From: Hyphomicrobiales bacterium
GTDB lineage: Bacteria > Pseudomonadota > Alphaproteobacteria > Rhizobiales > Rhizobiaceae
DNA: 59,903 nt
Direction of reading: 5' to 3'
Assembly: GCA_900470965.1 (NCBI GenBank)
Contig: UCCS01000013.1
Span: forward strand, 1-59,903
Part shown: positions 18,476-27,528 of the stretch, one piece after another
Position numbering within the stretch: the stretch's first letter is position 1
Layout: each line of letters starts with the position of its first letter
Notes under the pieces: model-generated
The model's input: only the letters and a program-made list of their open reading frames with translations
What the model was told of the DNA's origin: nothing
Database searches by the model: none
Position numbers and translations under genes: made by a program

Positions 18476-18489
18476 GCGGGCGTGTCGAC

Positions 18490-18528
18490 AAACGCCCTCC
18501 CGCCGTCGCTTCGATCGGGAGGGCGTTT
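18490..18528 (+). terminator. Rho-independent terminator after SDR-1
   Basis: AAACGCCCTCCCG pairs perfectly with CGGGAGGGCGTTT (13-bp stem, 13-nt loop), followed by a T/G-rich tail, 15 nt after the SDR-1 stop. Confidence 0.85.
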
Positions 18529-18992
18529 GTGTTCGGGCGTCCTGGTCCACTTTGGGTGTGGACGATCGGCTAAGTTGGCGGACTGAAGAGCCGATTCTCG
18601 GAGGCTGAGGGGGCCTCTCGAACGCCCGGTAGCCACGGGGAAGCTACCGTCTCCCAAATTACTGCGAATTATGCCGCCCCGATTGTAGGATCGACTCCTT
18701 CTTTGACTATTCGAATATCAAACTGTCGACCTAGCTAGCCGGAGCAACCGCACCCCGAGTTGCTGGACGCGCGCGGGCTGCAGTCGATCCCCTGGTGATC
18801 GTCGCTTTGTCCATGTACTTCCCCGGTCCGCCATAATGACTTGATGCCGAGGTCGGCATTGCCAGCATGGGAAATGATACCACGAAAGACTTTTAGTGGT
18901 TTGCACGGGCAAAGGAGATCGGATGCACACCTGCCGACGCCGATGATCCGGCCCCCGCAGGCGGCCTCTTGTCGCACGCCTGGTTCGTGTTG
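18529..18992. other. Intergenic region between convergent SDR-1 and OYE-A
   Basis: No gene recognised. It has an ATGCCGA-N2-TCGGCAT inverted repeat (18844-18859) and AAAGACTTT at 18885, reminiscent of the operator parts but in a different arrangement and with no downstream gene. It may be decayed regulatory DNA. Confidence 0.35.
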
Positions 18993-20111
18993 TTATTGGG
19001 CGGCGGCAGATTGCATGAACGGGTAGTCGACGTATCCCTTTTCATCGCCCCCGTAGAAGGTATCGCGATGATAAGGGTTTAGGGCCGCTCCAGCTCGCAG
19101 CCGTTCCGGCAAGTCGGGGTTTGCGATGAAGCTCCGGCCGAAAGCCACCAGGTCGGCATCCCCCGAGCCGATTACCGCGTCGGCCTTTGCACCATCGAAG
19201 CCCCCGGCAGAGATAATCGGTGCGCGGAAAATCTTACGGATGCGGGTGGTGGCGATCGGTTGCTCCATCCCCTCGACGTCCATCGAACCGATGACGCGCG
19301 GTTCGACCACATGGAGGTAGGCGAGTTCATGCTGGTCGAGGCGGTGAGCAACGTGGTCGAACAGCGCTTCCGGGTCAGAATCGCCCATCCCGTTGAATGT
19401 GCCGCTGGGCGATAGGCGGACTCCGTAACGGTTTGCGCCCCACACCGATTTCACTGCTGCGGCGACGTCCAGCAAAAAGCGCGTACGGTTTTCGATCGAG
19501 CCGCCATAGCGGTCCTCGCGACGATTTGACTTGTCTTGCAGGAATTGGTCCGGAAGATAGCCATTGGCCGAGTGGATCTCGACGCCGTCGAAGCCAGCAG
19601 CAAGCGCCCGCACCGACGCAGCGCGATATAGCTCGACCACCTCGCCGACTTCCCGCTCTGATAGTTCGCGCGCCGGGGTTGCTGGTACCCAGCCATTCTT
19701 GGTGTAGGCCAGGCCATCATACGGAACCTCGCTTGGCGCGACAGGCGTGTGGCCGTTGCTGATGTCCGAATGGGCGGTGCGACCTGTGTGCCATAGCTGG
19801 AGGTACATGTACCCGCCTTTGGCGTGCACTGCGTCCGTGATCTTCGACCACGCGGCAACCTGCGCCTCATTGTAGATGCCCGGTGCGCCGAGGTAGCCCT
19901 TGTTGTCGGGCGTGATTGTAGTTGCTTCCGAGATAATCAAACCGCCTGGCGTCGCACGCTGTGTGTAATACCGAAGCATGAGGTCGGTCGGAACGTCGGT
20001 GTCCTGATTTGCGCGCATCCTCGTCAGGGGCGCCATGACGACGCGGTGCTGCAAGTCCATCTCGCTCACGCGAAACGGTGAGAAGAGCCCATTGGAGTTT
20101 TCGATGGTCAT
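18993..20111 (-). CDS. Old Yellow Enzyme-family alkene reductase (OYE-A)
   Basis: A 372-residue FMN-dependent TIM-barrel ene-reductase of the NemA/OYE class, which reduces activated C=C bonds (enones, maleimides, nitro-esters) using NAD(P)H. Visible motifs: N-terminal HRVVMAPLTRMRA, GGLIISEAT, LQLWHTGR, the substrate-binding HSANGYLPDQFLQDKSNRR (His-x-x-Asn), RYGGSIENR and the phosphate-binding ISAGGF...DLVAFGRSFIANPDLP. ATG 20111 (MTIENSNGL) is the natural start. It is the last of the long leftward gene run and is more distant from OYE-1/3 than those are from each other. A 14-bp palindrome (20138-20151) lies in its leader. Confidence 0.94.
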   Translation of the reverse strand: MTIENSNGLFSPFRVSEMDLQHRVVMAPLTRMRANQDTDVPTDLMLRYYTQRATPGGLIISEATTITPDNKGYLGAPGIYNEAQVAAWSKITDAVHAKGGYMYLQLWHTGRTAHSDISNGHTPVAPSEVPYDGLAYTKNGWVPATPARELSEREVGEVVELYRAASVRALAAGFDGVEIHSANGYLPDQFLQDKSNRREDRYGGSIENRTRFLLDVAAAVKSVWGANRYGVRLSPSGTFNGMGDSDPEALFDHVAHRLDQHELAYLHVVEPRVIGSMDVEGMEQPIATTRIRKIFRAPIISAGGFDGAKADAVIGSGDADLVAFGRSFIANPDLPERLRAGAALNPYHRDTFYGGDEKGYVDYPFMQSAAAQ

Positions 20112-20137
20112 AAGTTCATACCTTGTTTTGGGAGGAA

Positions 20138-20151
20138 GGTGCCGCGGCACC
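20138..20151. promoter_or_regulatory. Palindrome in the OYE-A leader
   Basis: GGTGCCGCGGCACC is a perfect 14-bp palindrome 27 nt before the OYE-A start and 96 nt after the ATPase stop. It is a possible operator, or a hairpin separating OYE-A from the importer operon. Confidence 0.4.
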
Positions 20152-20246
20152 CGCGTTGGCATCTTGCTCCGAGCAACGAGGATGGATTGTCAGGAAGCCG
20201 TGCGCGTAGAAGATTCTTTGCCAAAATGTCGAACTAGCCCTCGCAG

Positions 20247-21179
20247 CTAGACGGTCATGATCGCTTTCTTGGTGATGAAGCCTCCGACGGCGCCGTCGAC
20301 CGTCACTGAGAGCTCATCCACGTCGTGCGAAATCATCTGAGACAGAGCCTCTCTGAGGTTCAGGGACGCCGCAATGCTCCTCGAACCAGCAACCTGCAGG
20401 CCTCCCCTGGTCATGACATCCGAAACCCGGAACAGGCTTAGCCTCCGGACGGCCCTATCGGCGCCGACGAAATCTTCGACGAACTCGTCAGCGGGGTGGG
20501 ATAGTATCGCTTCCGGCGTCTCGTACTGGATCAGCCTTCCTTCCCTCAATATCGCGACGCCGTCGCCCAGCTTGATTGCTTCGTCCAGATCATGGGTAAC
20601 GACAATCACGGTCTTACTAACCTTCGAGAGAATGAGTTTCAGCTCATCCTGCAGCCGTGCCCGCGCAATCGGATCGATCGCCCCGAAAGGCTCGTCCATG
20701 AGAAGGACAGGAGGATCGGCTGCCAGTGCGCGCGCGACGCCGACGCGTTGCTGCTGCCCACCAGAAAGCTGTTTCGGATAACGCCGGGCGAACTCACCAG
20801 CATCCAGGCCTACGATGTCGAAGAGTTCCTCCACGCGCCGCAGGGTCTTTTTCCTGTCCCAGCCGAGGAGCGAAGGTACGGCGCCGATATTTTCAGCGAT
20901 CGTCATGTGCGGAAACAATCCGACCTGTTGGATGACATAGCCGATGCCTCGCCGATGCTCGACCGGGTCGGATTGCGCGATGTCCCGGCCGTCGATCTCG
21001 ATTTTTCCCGAGCTTGGATCAACCAGACGATTGAGCATGCGCAGAAGAGTAGTCTTGCCACATCCCGACGGGCCTATGAGAGCCACGGTGGTGCCCTCCC
21101 GGACTGTAAGCGACACATCGTTCACTGCCGCGTAACTGCTCTGCGCGTAGGTCTTCGTAATATTCGTCAGAGTGATCAT
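20247..21179 (-). CDS. Opu-type ABC importer ATPase with CBS domain
   Basis: A 310-residue ATPase of the quaternary-amine (OpuCA/ProV/YehX) family. Walker A GPSGCGKTT (about 37-45), Q loop QQVGLF, signature LSGGQQQRVGVARAL and Walker B VLLMDEPFGAID are intact. The C-terminus (about 245-310) has a CBS-like segment with VSDVMTRGG and DELSVTVDGAVGGFITKKAIM, which in OpuA/OpuC proteins senses ionic strength or nucleotides. AGGA lies 8 nt before the ATG, which overlaps the preceding permease stop by 4 bp. It drives uptake through the two permeases upstream. Confidence 0.92.
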   Translation of the reverse strand: MITLTNITKTYAQSSYAAVNDVSLTVREGTTVALIGPSGCGKTTLLRMLNRLVDPSSGKIEIDGRDIAQSDPVEHRRGIGYVIQQVGLFPHMTIAENIGAVPSLLGWDRKKTLRRVEELFDIVGLDAGEFARRYPKQLSGGQQQRVGVARALAADPPVLLMDEPFGAIDPIARARLQDELKLILSKVSKTVIVVTHDLDEAIKLGDGVAILREGRLIQYETPEAILSHPADEFVEDFVGADRAVRRLSLFRVSDVMTRGGLQVAGSRSIAASLNLREALSQMISHDVDELSVTVDGAVGGFITKKAIMTV

Positions 21180-21814
21180 GAGTGTTTTCCTCGGAAAGCG
21201 ATCCGCTCGGTCACCGAGAAGACCAGGTCCGATGCGAGTGCCAGCGCCGCGATCGGAACGGCGCCGACCAGCAGACGTGAGAAGTTCATCGCGCTGATCC
21301 CGGTTGCTACGAAGTCGCCAAGACCTCCTCCGCCTATGAAAGGTGCCAGGGTCGCCCCGGACAACACCTGGATTGTCGCCGTCCTCATGCCCGAAAAGAT
21401 CGCTGGGTAGGCGAGAGGAAAGCGAATCTTTAACATCGTCTGCATCCTCGACATTCCGATGCAGGTCGCGGCCTCGACCGCGGCGGGGTCGGCATCGCGC
21501 AGGCCGACAAAGGAATTGATCAGGACCGGCGGAAGCGCGAGGATGGTGAGTGCCACGACAGATGGCCCGAGGCCGATGCCCATGAGCGGCATCGCGAGAG
21601 CAAGTATAGCCAGGCTTGGGATCGTTCGGAGCGCATTGGCCGTACCGATCACTATTGAAGCGGCCTTCTGCGAGCGGACAACGAAAGCCGCAAGGGGTAC
21701 TCCGACAGCGATCGCGATCAGCATCGCCAAGGCTGACATGACGAGATGACGGTACAGCGCGACCTCGAAATCGGCCGGATGCTGCAGGACCCAGTTGAGA
21801 GCTTCGCTGAACAT
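21176..21814 (-). CDS. Opu-type ABC importer permease 1
   Basis: A 212-residue inner-membrane permease with about five or six helices and the BPD-transport EAA-like loop VEAATCIGMSRMQTMLKIRFPLAYPAI (about 118-144), which contacts the ATPase. It belongs to the ProW/OpuCB family. GGGAGG precedes the ATG, and the gene overlaps the ATPase gene by 4 bp. It pairs with permease 2 ten bases upstream. Confidence 0.92.
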   Translation of the reverse strand: MFSEALNWVLQHPADFEVALYRHLVMSALAMLIAIAVGVPLAAFVVRSQKAASIVIGTANALRTIPSLAILALAMPLMGIGLGPSVVALTILALPPVLINSFVGLRDADPAAVEAATCIGMSRMQTMLKIRFPLAYPAIFSGMRTATIQVLSGATLAPFIGGGGLGDFVATGISAMNFSRLLVGAVPIAALALASDLVFSVTERIAFRGKHS

Positions 21815-21824
21815 CGATCCTCCC

Positions 21825-22442
21825 TCATCGCCACTTTACGATTTTGCGCTCAGCAAAGAGCAGCGCTTTGTCGAACAGGAGCGCCATCGCAGATATGAGC
21901 AGACTGCCAACGACAATTTTCTCCGCCCGATTCTGATCGAGCCCTGTCAGGATGATCGAACCGAGGCCGCCACCGTCGATGAAGGCGCCGACGGTCGCGA
22001 TGCCGACGATGGTGACGGAAGCTATCCGTAGACCTGAGATCACATAAGGGAGCGACAGGGGAAGCTCGATACGGAGCCATATGTCCCGCGGGCGGAACCC
22101 CATCCCCCTCGCTGCCTCGATAGCGTCCGGAGGCACCGAGTTGAGACCTGTGACCATGTTCCGGATAAGCACGATCAAGCTGTAGGACGACAGCCCGACG
22201 ATCGCGGGCTTTTCCCCAAGACCCAGGAATGGAATGAGGAATGCGAAAAGCGCCAGGCTCGGTATCACGAAGAGCAGATTGGTGACCACAAGCGCGGCCG
22301 CATAGGCCCTCGGCCGATGAGCGCAGAAGATCGCGACGACCCCGGCGACCAGGAAGCCGATCGCAACGGAGACGGCCGACATCCAGACGTGCTGCGCGGT
22401 AGCCAGCATGATTTCTGAGAGGTGTCCCAGGGTCCATTTCAT
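21825..22442 (-). CDS. Opu-type ABC importer permease 2
   Basis: A 205-residue permease of the same ProW/OpuCD family as its neighbour, with the coupling loop IEAARGMGFRPRDIWLRIELPLSLPYVISGLR and a GGGLGSIILTG segment. It starts 9 nt after the substrate-binding-protein stop. Two unlike permeases with one ATPase and one binding protein is the OpuC/YehWXYZ layout. Confidence 0.92.
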   Translation of the reverse strand: MKWTLGHLSEIMLATAQHVWMSAVSVAIGFLVAGVVAIFCAHRPRAYAAALVVTNLLFVIPSLALFAFLIPFLGLGEKPAIVGLSSYSLIVLIRNMVTGLNSVPPDAIEAARGMGFRPRDIWLRIELPLSLPYVISGLRIASVTIVGIATVGAFIDGGGLGSIILTGLDQNRAEKIVVGSLLISAMALLFDKALLFAERKIVKWR

Positions 22443-22451
22443 GGCGCCCGC

Positions 22452-23324
22452 CTAGAAGCCGTTGTCAGCGAGGAACTTGGCAGCGACGTCTTCCGGCTCT
22501 TCCTCGTCTCGGTCCACCTCGGCATTCAACTCGCGCATCTTTTCGCTGCTGAGGAGAGGGTCGACCTTGTCGAGAACCTCTGCGATCTTCGGTTCCCTAG
22601 CGACCGCGTCCTGTCGCACGAACGGGACGAGATAGTAGGGAGGGAAGAGATGCCTGTCGTCTTCCATGACGACGAGGCCCTGGTCCTTGATCTGCCAGTC
22701 GGTGCCGAACCCGAACGAGACGTCGAGATCGCCACTCTGCAGGGCCGAGTACCGAAGGCCGAGCTTGGCGAGCACCTTGTAATCTCTAAACTTGATGCCG
22801 TAGACGTCCTTGAGCCCGACGAGCCCATCCTTGCGGTCTTCGTACCCGGCTTCCGCTCCGAACACGAGTTTTCCCGACGCGGGTCCGAGATCCGTAAGAG
22901 TCTTGAGATGATACTTCTCGGCCGTCGTCGGCAACATCATGATCGCGTAGCCGTTGTCGATATTGGATGACTTGAGGAGCGTCACCTTGAAATGCTGTTC
23001 GTAGAATTTTTTGACGGTTCCGTAGATCTCGTCGGCACTGCCCGAAAGATCGCACTTCACGACGTCGGCAAGCGCGGTTCCCGTATATTCGGGATAGAGG
23101 TCGATCTCACCCGAGACGAGCGCGGTATGAGCGATTGCGGTGGTCCCGAGATTGAAACGTCGCTGGACCTTCACGCCCGCCTTTTCAAGCGCCTGGGCGT
23201 AGATTTCGGAAACAATGAACTGCTCGGTGAAGTTCTTGCTGCCGATCTTGATGGCATCGGCGGCGTGCGCGGCCCCGGCGAGCAGCAAGGCCAGGGTCAG
23301 CGTCAATATCTGTTCAATCTTCAT
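22452..23324 (-). CDS. Opu-type substrate-binding protein
   Basis: A 290-residue periplasmic binding protein with a 21-residue Sec signal (LTLALLLAGAAHA). It starts with IKIGSKNFTEQFIVSEIYAQAL and contains GEIDLYPEYTGTAL, both hallmarks of the OpuAC/OsmF (glycine-betaine/choline class) binding fold. Ligand identity is uncertain, because YehZ-type members bind betaine poorly. It lies 10 nt after the LLM monooxygenase stop, so the importer and the monooxygenase are co-transcribed. Confidence 0.92.
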   Translation of the reverse strand: MKIEQILTLTLALLLAGAAHAADAIKIGSKNFTEQFIVSEIYAQALEKAGVKVQRRFNLGTTAIAHTALVSGEIDLYPEYTGTALADVVKCDLSGSADEIYGTVKKFYEQHFKVTLLKSSNIDNGYAIMMLPTTAEKYHLKTLTDLGPASGKLVFGAEAGYEDRKDGLVGLKDVYGIKFRDYKVLAKLGLRYSALQSGDLDVSFGFGTDWQIKDQGLVVMEDDRHLFPPYYLVPFVRQDAVAREPKIAEVLDKVDPLLSSEKMRELNAEVDRDEEEPEDVAAKFLADNGF

Positions 23325-23334
23325 GGCGATCTAC

Positions 23335-24675
23335 TCACTTGCGATCGGGGTTGAATACGTTTGAAGGACGGCGGAGACCGAGCCGATCTCGGAACGTGCC
23401 AGGTTGGTATTCCTTGCGGAAAAGACCGCGGCGCTGAAGTTCCGGGACGACTTCCCGGCAGAAGCCCAGCCAGTCGCCAGGCAACAGGGGAAACATGAGG
23501 TTGAACCCGTCGGCCGCGCCAGCAGCAAACCACTCTTCGAGCTGGTCGGCGACCTCGCTTGCAGTACCAGCTACGGTCGGCACCGCTCCCGTGTTGGCTA
23601 GAACGGTCGCGATTTCCCTGATGGTCGCGCCTGACTCGGCGATCTTGCGAACACGGTCCAAGGCGGTTCGACCACCATTGTAGGTGCCTTCATCAGGTAG
23701 TTCCGGCATCTGGTCGTCAGGCGAATAGCCGCTGAGGTCAACACCGCTCCAGCTCGACAGCAAGTCGAGCTGCATTCGGTCTGGGATGTAGGTTTCCAGA
23801 GACGCCTGGCGTTCAAGGGCCTCGGAGCGTGAATTCGCGACGACCGGAAGGATTCCCGGAAGAATCTTGAAGCTGCCGGGTGACCGCCCGAATTTCGCCA
23901 AGCGTCTATCGATGTCGGCCCGGTAGGCGGCGCCCTCCTCCTTGCTCTTCAGAATGGCGAAGTGAAGGTCCGCGTGCTCGGTGGCGAAGTCCTTACCAGC
24001 GTCCGAGGAACCCGCCTGGACCACCACGGGATGACCCTGCGGGGGTCGCGGCACGTTGAGCGGTCCCCTCACCTTGAAATGTTCGCCCTTGAAAGCGAGC
24101 GAATGAACCCTCGACACGTCAGCAAAGTCGCCGGACGCCTTGTCGAACAGAATGGCCCCGTCCTCCCAGCTATCCCACAACCGTTTCACGACCGATATGA
24201 ACTCATCGGCCCTCTGGTATCGTGTCGCGTGCTCCTGGTTTTCGTCGCGGCCGTAGTTCATCGCCTCTTCGGGCATCGCGGATGTGACGAGGTTCCAGGA
24301 GGCGCGGCCATTACTGAGATGATCCAGCGAGGCAATTTGGCGTGCGACGTTGTACGGCTCCCAGTAGGAGCTCGAAATCGTGGAGATCAGCCCAATGTTC
24401 CTGGTGCTCGCAGAGAGCGCCGAGAGAAGCGTGACCGGCTCCAAACGCGGATTGGCAAAGTGAGCGAGCCCGCTCGGGAGTAGATCCCAGATTGCCACGT
24501 GGTCGGCGATGAAGATGGCGTCGAGCTTCGCCTCCTCGGCCGCTGCTGCCAGTTTCTGATAGTACTCCAGTCCGAAAACCTCGGTCGTTGGAGCGGCAGG
24601 GTGACGCCACGACATCCGGTGGTCGCCCTGGGGATTGAAGAAGAAGGCGCTCAGGATCATCTGTCCGGCGGGCAT
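23335..24675 (-). CDS. LLM-class flavin-dependent monooxygenase (NtaA/SnaA/DszA type)
   Basis: A 446-residue luciferase-like monooxygenase of the nitrilotriacetate/dibenzothiophene-sulfone branch. Motifs: AFFFNPQGDHRMSWRHP at the N-terminus, DAIFIADHVA, SSSYWEPYNVARQIASLDHLSNGRASWNLVTS, PPQGHPVVVQAGSSDAGKDFA and the C-terminal DGFNLMFPLLPG. Such enzymes use FMNH2 from a separate reductase to cleave C-N or C-S bonds or hydroxylate; no flavin reductase gene is seen here. ATG 24675 follows AAGGA and gives the family N-terminus; the frame to 24762 is leader. It heads the operon with the Opu-type importer, which suggests that it acts on the imported compound. Confidence 0.93.
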   Translation of the reverse strand: MPAGQMILSAFFFNPQGDHRMSWRHPAAPTTEVFGLEYYQKLAAAAEEAKLDAIFIADHVAIWDLLPSGLAHFANPRLEPVTLLSALSASTRNIGLISTISSSYWEPYNVARQIASLDHLSNGRASWNLVTSAMPEEAMNYGRDENQEHATRYQRADEFISVVKRLWDSWEDGAILFDKASGDFADVSRVHSLAFKGEHFKVRGPLNVPRPPQGHPVVVQAGSSDAGKDFATEHADLHFAILKSKEEGAAYRADIDRRLAKFGRSPGSFKILPGILPVVANSRSEALERQASLETYIPDRMQLDLLSSWSGVDLSGYSPDDQMPELPDEGTYNGGRTALDRVRKIAESGATIREIATVLANTGAVPTVAGTASEVADQLEEWFAAGAADGFNLMFPLLPGDWLGFCREVVPELQRRGLFRKEYQPGTFRDRLGLRRPSNVFNPDRK

Positions 24676-24818
24676 GGGATTTCCTTTTCGAAACAGTTGG
24701 GCTGCCGCCCGCTCCGCGCTCGGCGTCGACGAAACGAAGCAGTCGTTGCGACCCGGCTCCATTCGACCAGTGCGAGGCTTGGGATAGGAGAGTAGGTATC
24801 CCCACCGCGGGCGGCACC

Positions 24819-24842
24819 GCTGGGGGGGATCATCCCCCCAGC
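24819..24842 (-). terminator. Hairpin overlapping the cupin stop codon
   Basis: Perfect 9-bp arms GCTGGGGGG and CCCCCCAGC enclose a 6-nt loop. The cupin stop TGA (24830-24832) lies inside the loop. No T run follows. It separates the cupin gene from the LLM operon. Confidence 0.7.
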
Positions 24843-25366
24843 ATTACGAAGGCAATCGTCGCAGGGACGTCGCCAACATTCCTCCAGCAGTGCCGTGTCC
24901 CCTGCTGCACAACGATGTCTCCGGCCGACAAGGCCAGCCTTTTGCCGTCGTCGACTTCGAGCGTCAGAACACCGTCCAGTATGATCGCATAGTCGAGGGT
25001 GGGTGTTATGTGCATCTCGGAACCGTTCCGCTCGAAGGTCTCGGCGAGACCGGGAAGACGTGTGGCGTATTCGCGGCCGATATCGGCAGGTTCGGCCGTC
25101 GTCTTGGCGCGCTCGGCTGGCGGCGGGAACGTCACGATCTGAACCAACGACCCTCCTGGTGCAGGAAGCGCGGACTTCGGCGTTTCCTGGTCGACGACGG
25201 CAGGATCGCCTTCGGCGATACCCTTCGCAGACCAGACGTAGGTCTGCTGGAATCCTTTGACTGTCTCGAAGACGTAAGCCTGCCTTTTCTCATCGGAAAG
25301 AATGACCGACTTGCCATCCTTATGTCCGGTGACTACCCGGCGGTGTAGTTTTGCGGCGCTGCTCAT
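24830..25366 (-). CDS. Cupin-domain protein
   Basis: A 178-residue protein with one cupin barrel in its C-terminal half (about 95-175): SEMHITPTLDYAIILDGVLTLEVDDG, then GDIVVQQGTRHCWRNVGDVPATIAFV. This is the two-motif layout of small cupins. The first motif has H and E positions, but the usual second HxH is reduced, so metal binding is uncertain. The N-terminal half (VVTGHKDGKSVILSDE) is typical of a family of unknown function near dioxygenase and MFS genes. It sits 90 nt after the MFS gene in the leftward run. Its stop codon lies in the loop of a hairpin. Confidence 0.85.
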   Translation of the reverse strand: MSSAAKLHRRVVTGHKDGKSVILSDEKRQAYVFETVKGFQQTYVWSAKGIAEGDPAVVDQETPKSALPAPGGSLVQIVTFPPPAERAKTTAEPADIGREYATRLPGLAETFERNGSEMHITPTLDYAIILDGVLTLEVDDGKRLALSAGDIVVQQGTRHCWRNVGDVPATIAFVMLGG

Positions 25367-25455
25367 TGGGGATCCGTTTCCGGCCTTTTCGGCCTATCGG
25401 GTTCTTTTGGCTTCGAAAGGCGGCCGGACGAGTCCCCCGCCCGGCCTTGCTTGTG

Positions 25456-26637
25456 TCAGGCCACAGCCTGCGCTTGCTTCGGGGTGTGTATCCGACCGAC
25501 GAGGACTACGGACGCCAGGGAGAGGAACGACATCAGGCCGCCGAAATACATCGCGTCGAAAAGACCGAGGCTGTCGACCACCACGCCGCCCGCGAACGAT
25601 CCGACCGCGATCGAGATCTGGAAGTTGGCGACGAAGAGGGCCATTCCGCCTTCCGCGACTTGCGGAGCAGCCTTGGCCATCCACATCTGCAGGGCGACGG
25701 GCATCGCCCCATACGAAAGCCCCCAGATTGCGAGCAGGAGGAGCGTGCCAGACTGGGAAGCGCCAAGCACAGGCAGAAGCAACATTGGAACCATGAGGAA
25801 GATGATCGTGGCGATGAATGTCTTGCGGATGCTGCGAGAGGCGCCGGCGCCGCCCAGGAAGTTGCCAAGCAGACCGATTGCCGTATAGCCGAGAAGGATC
25901 GACGATATCGCCGCGCCGCCGAAGCCGGATTTCTGGGCAAGGAAAGGAGTGATGTAGGTGTAGGTTGCGAACTGGCCCACGAGCACGAGGAACATCGCGA
26001 TGATGCCAACGCGGCCCTGATGGGTCTGCGCAATGCCAAGCAGGTCTGCGGGGCGCACGCGCTGCTCGACCTCAAGCTTTGGCAGGGAGAACAGCTGCGC
26101 GAGAAATGCGATTACCGAGATCGCCAACGCGGCGCCGAAAGCTGCCCGCCAGCCGATGACATCGCCTATGATCGCGCCAGCTGGGCCACCGATAAGCATC
26201 CCGAGCGAGACACCTGCGAAAATGGTCGAGGTCGCGCGCCCGACCTGCCTCTCCTCGACAAGACGTGCCCCCAGTCCAGCGCCGATGGCCCAAAAGCCAC
26301 CTATGGCGATGCCAAAAAGCACCCTGCCCACGATGAGGACCGCGAAACTGGGCGCGACCATCGAGAGCAAGTTCGAGATGACGAGCAAAAGCGATAGTCC
26401 AAGAAGCACCAGGCGGCGATCATGGTTCTTTACCGCAACAGTCACCGCCGGGGCGGCCACGGCCGCAAGTAGACCTGGCGCCGTCACCATAAGGCCAGCG
26501 GTACCCTCCGATACGCCCAATCCTTCCCCGATATAGCGCAGCACGCCGACGGGAAGAAACTCGGTAGTGCAGAATACCGTGGCACTCAGGGCTACGGCAA
26601 AGACGCCAAGCCAGTTCGAACTCTTTTGCTGCGACAT
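25456..26637 (-). CDS. MFS transporter, DHA1-like
   Basis: A 393-residue 12-helix major facilitator of the drug:H+ antiporter type. The N-terminal FAVALSATVFCTTEFLPVGVL, the inter-helix loop with KNHDRRLVLLGLSLLL and the motif-C-like GFWAIGAGLGARLVEE fit the AraJ/PbuE group. It probably exports small organics. GGA precedes the ATG. It lies between SDR-2 and the cupin gene, all leftward. Confidence 0.9.
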   Translation of the reverse strand: MSQQKSSNWLGVFAVALSATVFCTTEFLPVGVLRYIGEGLGVSEGTAGLMVTAPGLLAAVAAPAVTVAVKNHDRRLVLLGLSLLLVISNLLSMVAPSFAVLIVGRVLFGIAIGGFWAIGAGLGARLVEERQVGRATSTIFAGVSLGMLIGGPAGAIIGDVIGWRAAFGAALAISVIAFLAQLFSLPKLEVEQRVRPADLLGIAQTHQGRVGIIAMFLVLVGQFATYTYITPFLAQKSGFGGAAISSILLGYTAIGLLGNFLGGAGASRSIRKTFIATIIFLMVPMLLLPVLGASQSGTLLLLAIWGLSYGAMPVALQMWMAKAAPQVAEGGMALFVANFQISIAVGSFAGGVVVDSLGLFDAMYFGGLMSFLSLASVVLVGRIHTPKQAQAVA

Positions 26638-26680
26638 CGCAGTATTCCTTTCTTGTGTGGGATGGGACCCTGTCCATCCA

Positions 26681-27427
26681 TCAGAGCTGGGAGCCGCCGT
26701 CGGCCTGGACGACTTCGCCCGTTATCCATCGGGCCTCGTTGGAGGCCAGAAATGCGACGACGCTGGCTATGTCTTCTGGTCGGCCCATTCGCTTGATGGC
26801 CTGCATCGTGAGCGCATGATCGGCTCCCTCGTCCGCGCGGGCGAAGGCAGACATCTCAGTTTCCATGACTCCGGGCGCTACGGCGTTGACGCGTATCCCG
26901 TGGGGGCCGAAATCCGACGCGAGATATTTTACGATTGTTTCCAGCGCGCCCTTGCTGGCAGCATATGCGGCGAAGCCACCAATCATTGACCTGACGGCTA
27001 GCGACGAGACGAAGATCACGTTGCTCTCGACGCACATGATAGGCCGGAGCTGTTGGACGAGAAAAATCGGCGCTCGTACATTTACCGCGAAGAGTTTGTC
27101 GAACTCGTCGACTGTCAGGTCGTCGACTGATGAGGGCACGAATATTCCGGCGTTGGCGACGAGTATGTCGAGCCTGCCGCCAATGATCTCCTTGGCACGC
27201 TTCGCAAGCCTATGCGGCCCATCGGGCGCTGCGAGGTCCACGTTGATCTTCTCTGCGCGCGAACCGAGGGCGCGTATCTCGCCGACGACTTGGTCGGCAT
27301 CTCTCGCGTGGCCTCCGAAGTGAACGATGACCTGGGCGCCTTCCTTGGCGAGAGCCAGGGCCGTAGCCCGCCCGATACCTCGGGAGGCTCCCGTCACGAC
27401 TACGGTTTTTCCTAGCAGACTTGCCAT
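26681..27427 (-). CDS. SDR-family oxidoreductase (SDR-2)
   Basis: A 248-residue classical SDR with TGASRGIG (about 13-20), NAG (about 89-91), Ser in FVSSLAVRS and YAASK, ending ITGEVVQADGGSQL. It is a paralogue of SDR-1. It lies 43 nt before the MFS gene and is probably co-transcribed with it and the upstream hydrolase-1, although a 24-bp palindrome (27469-27492) lies between hydrolase-1 and this gene. Confidence 0.93.
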   Translation of the reverse strand: MASLLGKTVVVTGASRGIGRATALALAKEGAQVIVHFGGHARDADQVVGEIRALGSRAEKINVDLAAPDGPHRLAKRAKEIIGGRLDILVANAGIFVPSSVDDLTVDEFDKLFAVNVRAPIFLVQQLRPIMCVESNVIFVSSLAVRSMIGGFAAYAASKGALETIVKYLASDFGPHGIRVNAVAPGVMETEMSAFARADEGADHALTMQAIKRMGRPEDIASVVAFLASNEARWITGEVVQADGGSQL

Positions 27428-27468
27428 TGCGCACGCCTTTCATTGACCGTGGACGCGCAAAGCCCTTG

Positions 27469-27492
27469 CTGGCCATCCGATCGGATGGCCAG
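27469..27492. promoter_or_regulatory. Perfect 24-bp palindrome between hydrolase-1 and SDR-2
   Basis: Arms CTGGCCATCCGA and TCGGATGGCCAG meet without a spacer, 42 bp upstream of the SDR-2 start. It could be an operator or a hairpin in the hydrolase-1 to SDR-2 transcript. It is unlike the 41-bp operator. Confidence 0.55.
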
Positions 27493-27528
27493 AGCGTCCG
27501 CCTTGGTTCCCGTTTGGATCGCTATTGG

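Noticed and set aside
18844..18893. Inverted repeat plus AAAGACTTT resembling the 41-bp operator
   Set aside because: Spacing differs by 11 nt, parts are in another arrangement and no gene starts downstream.
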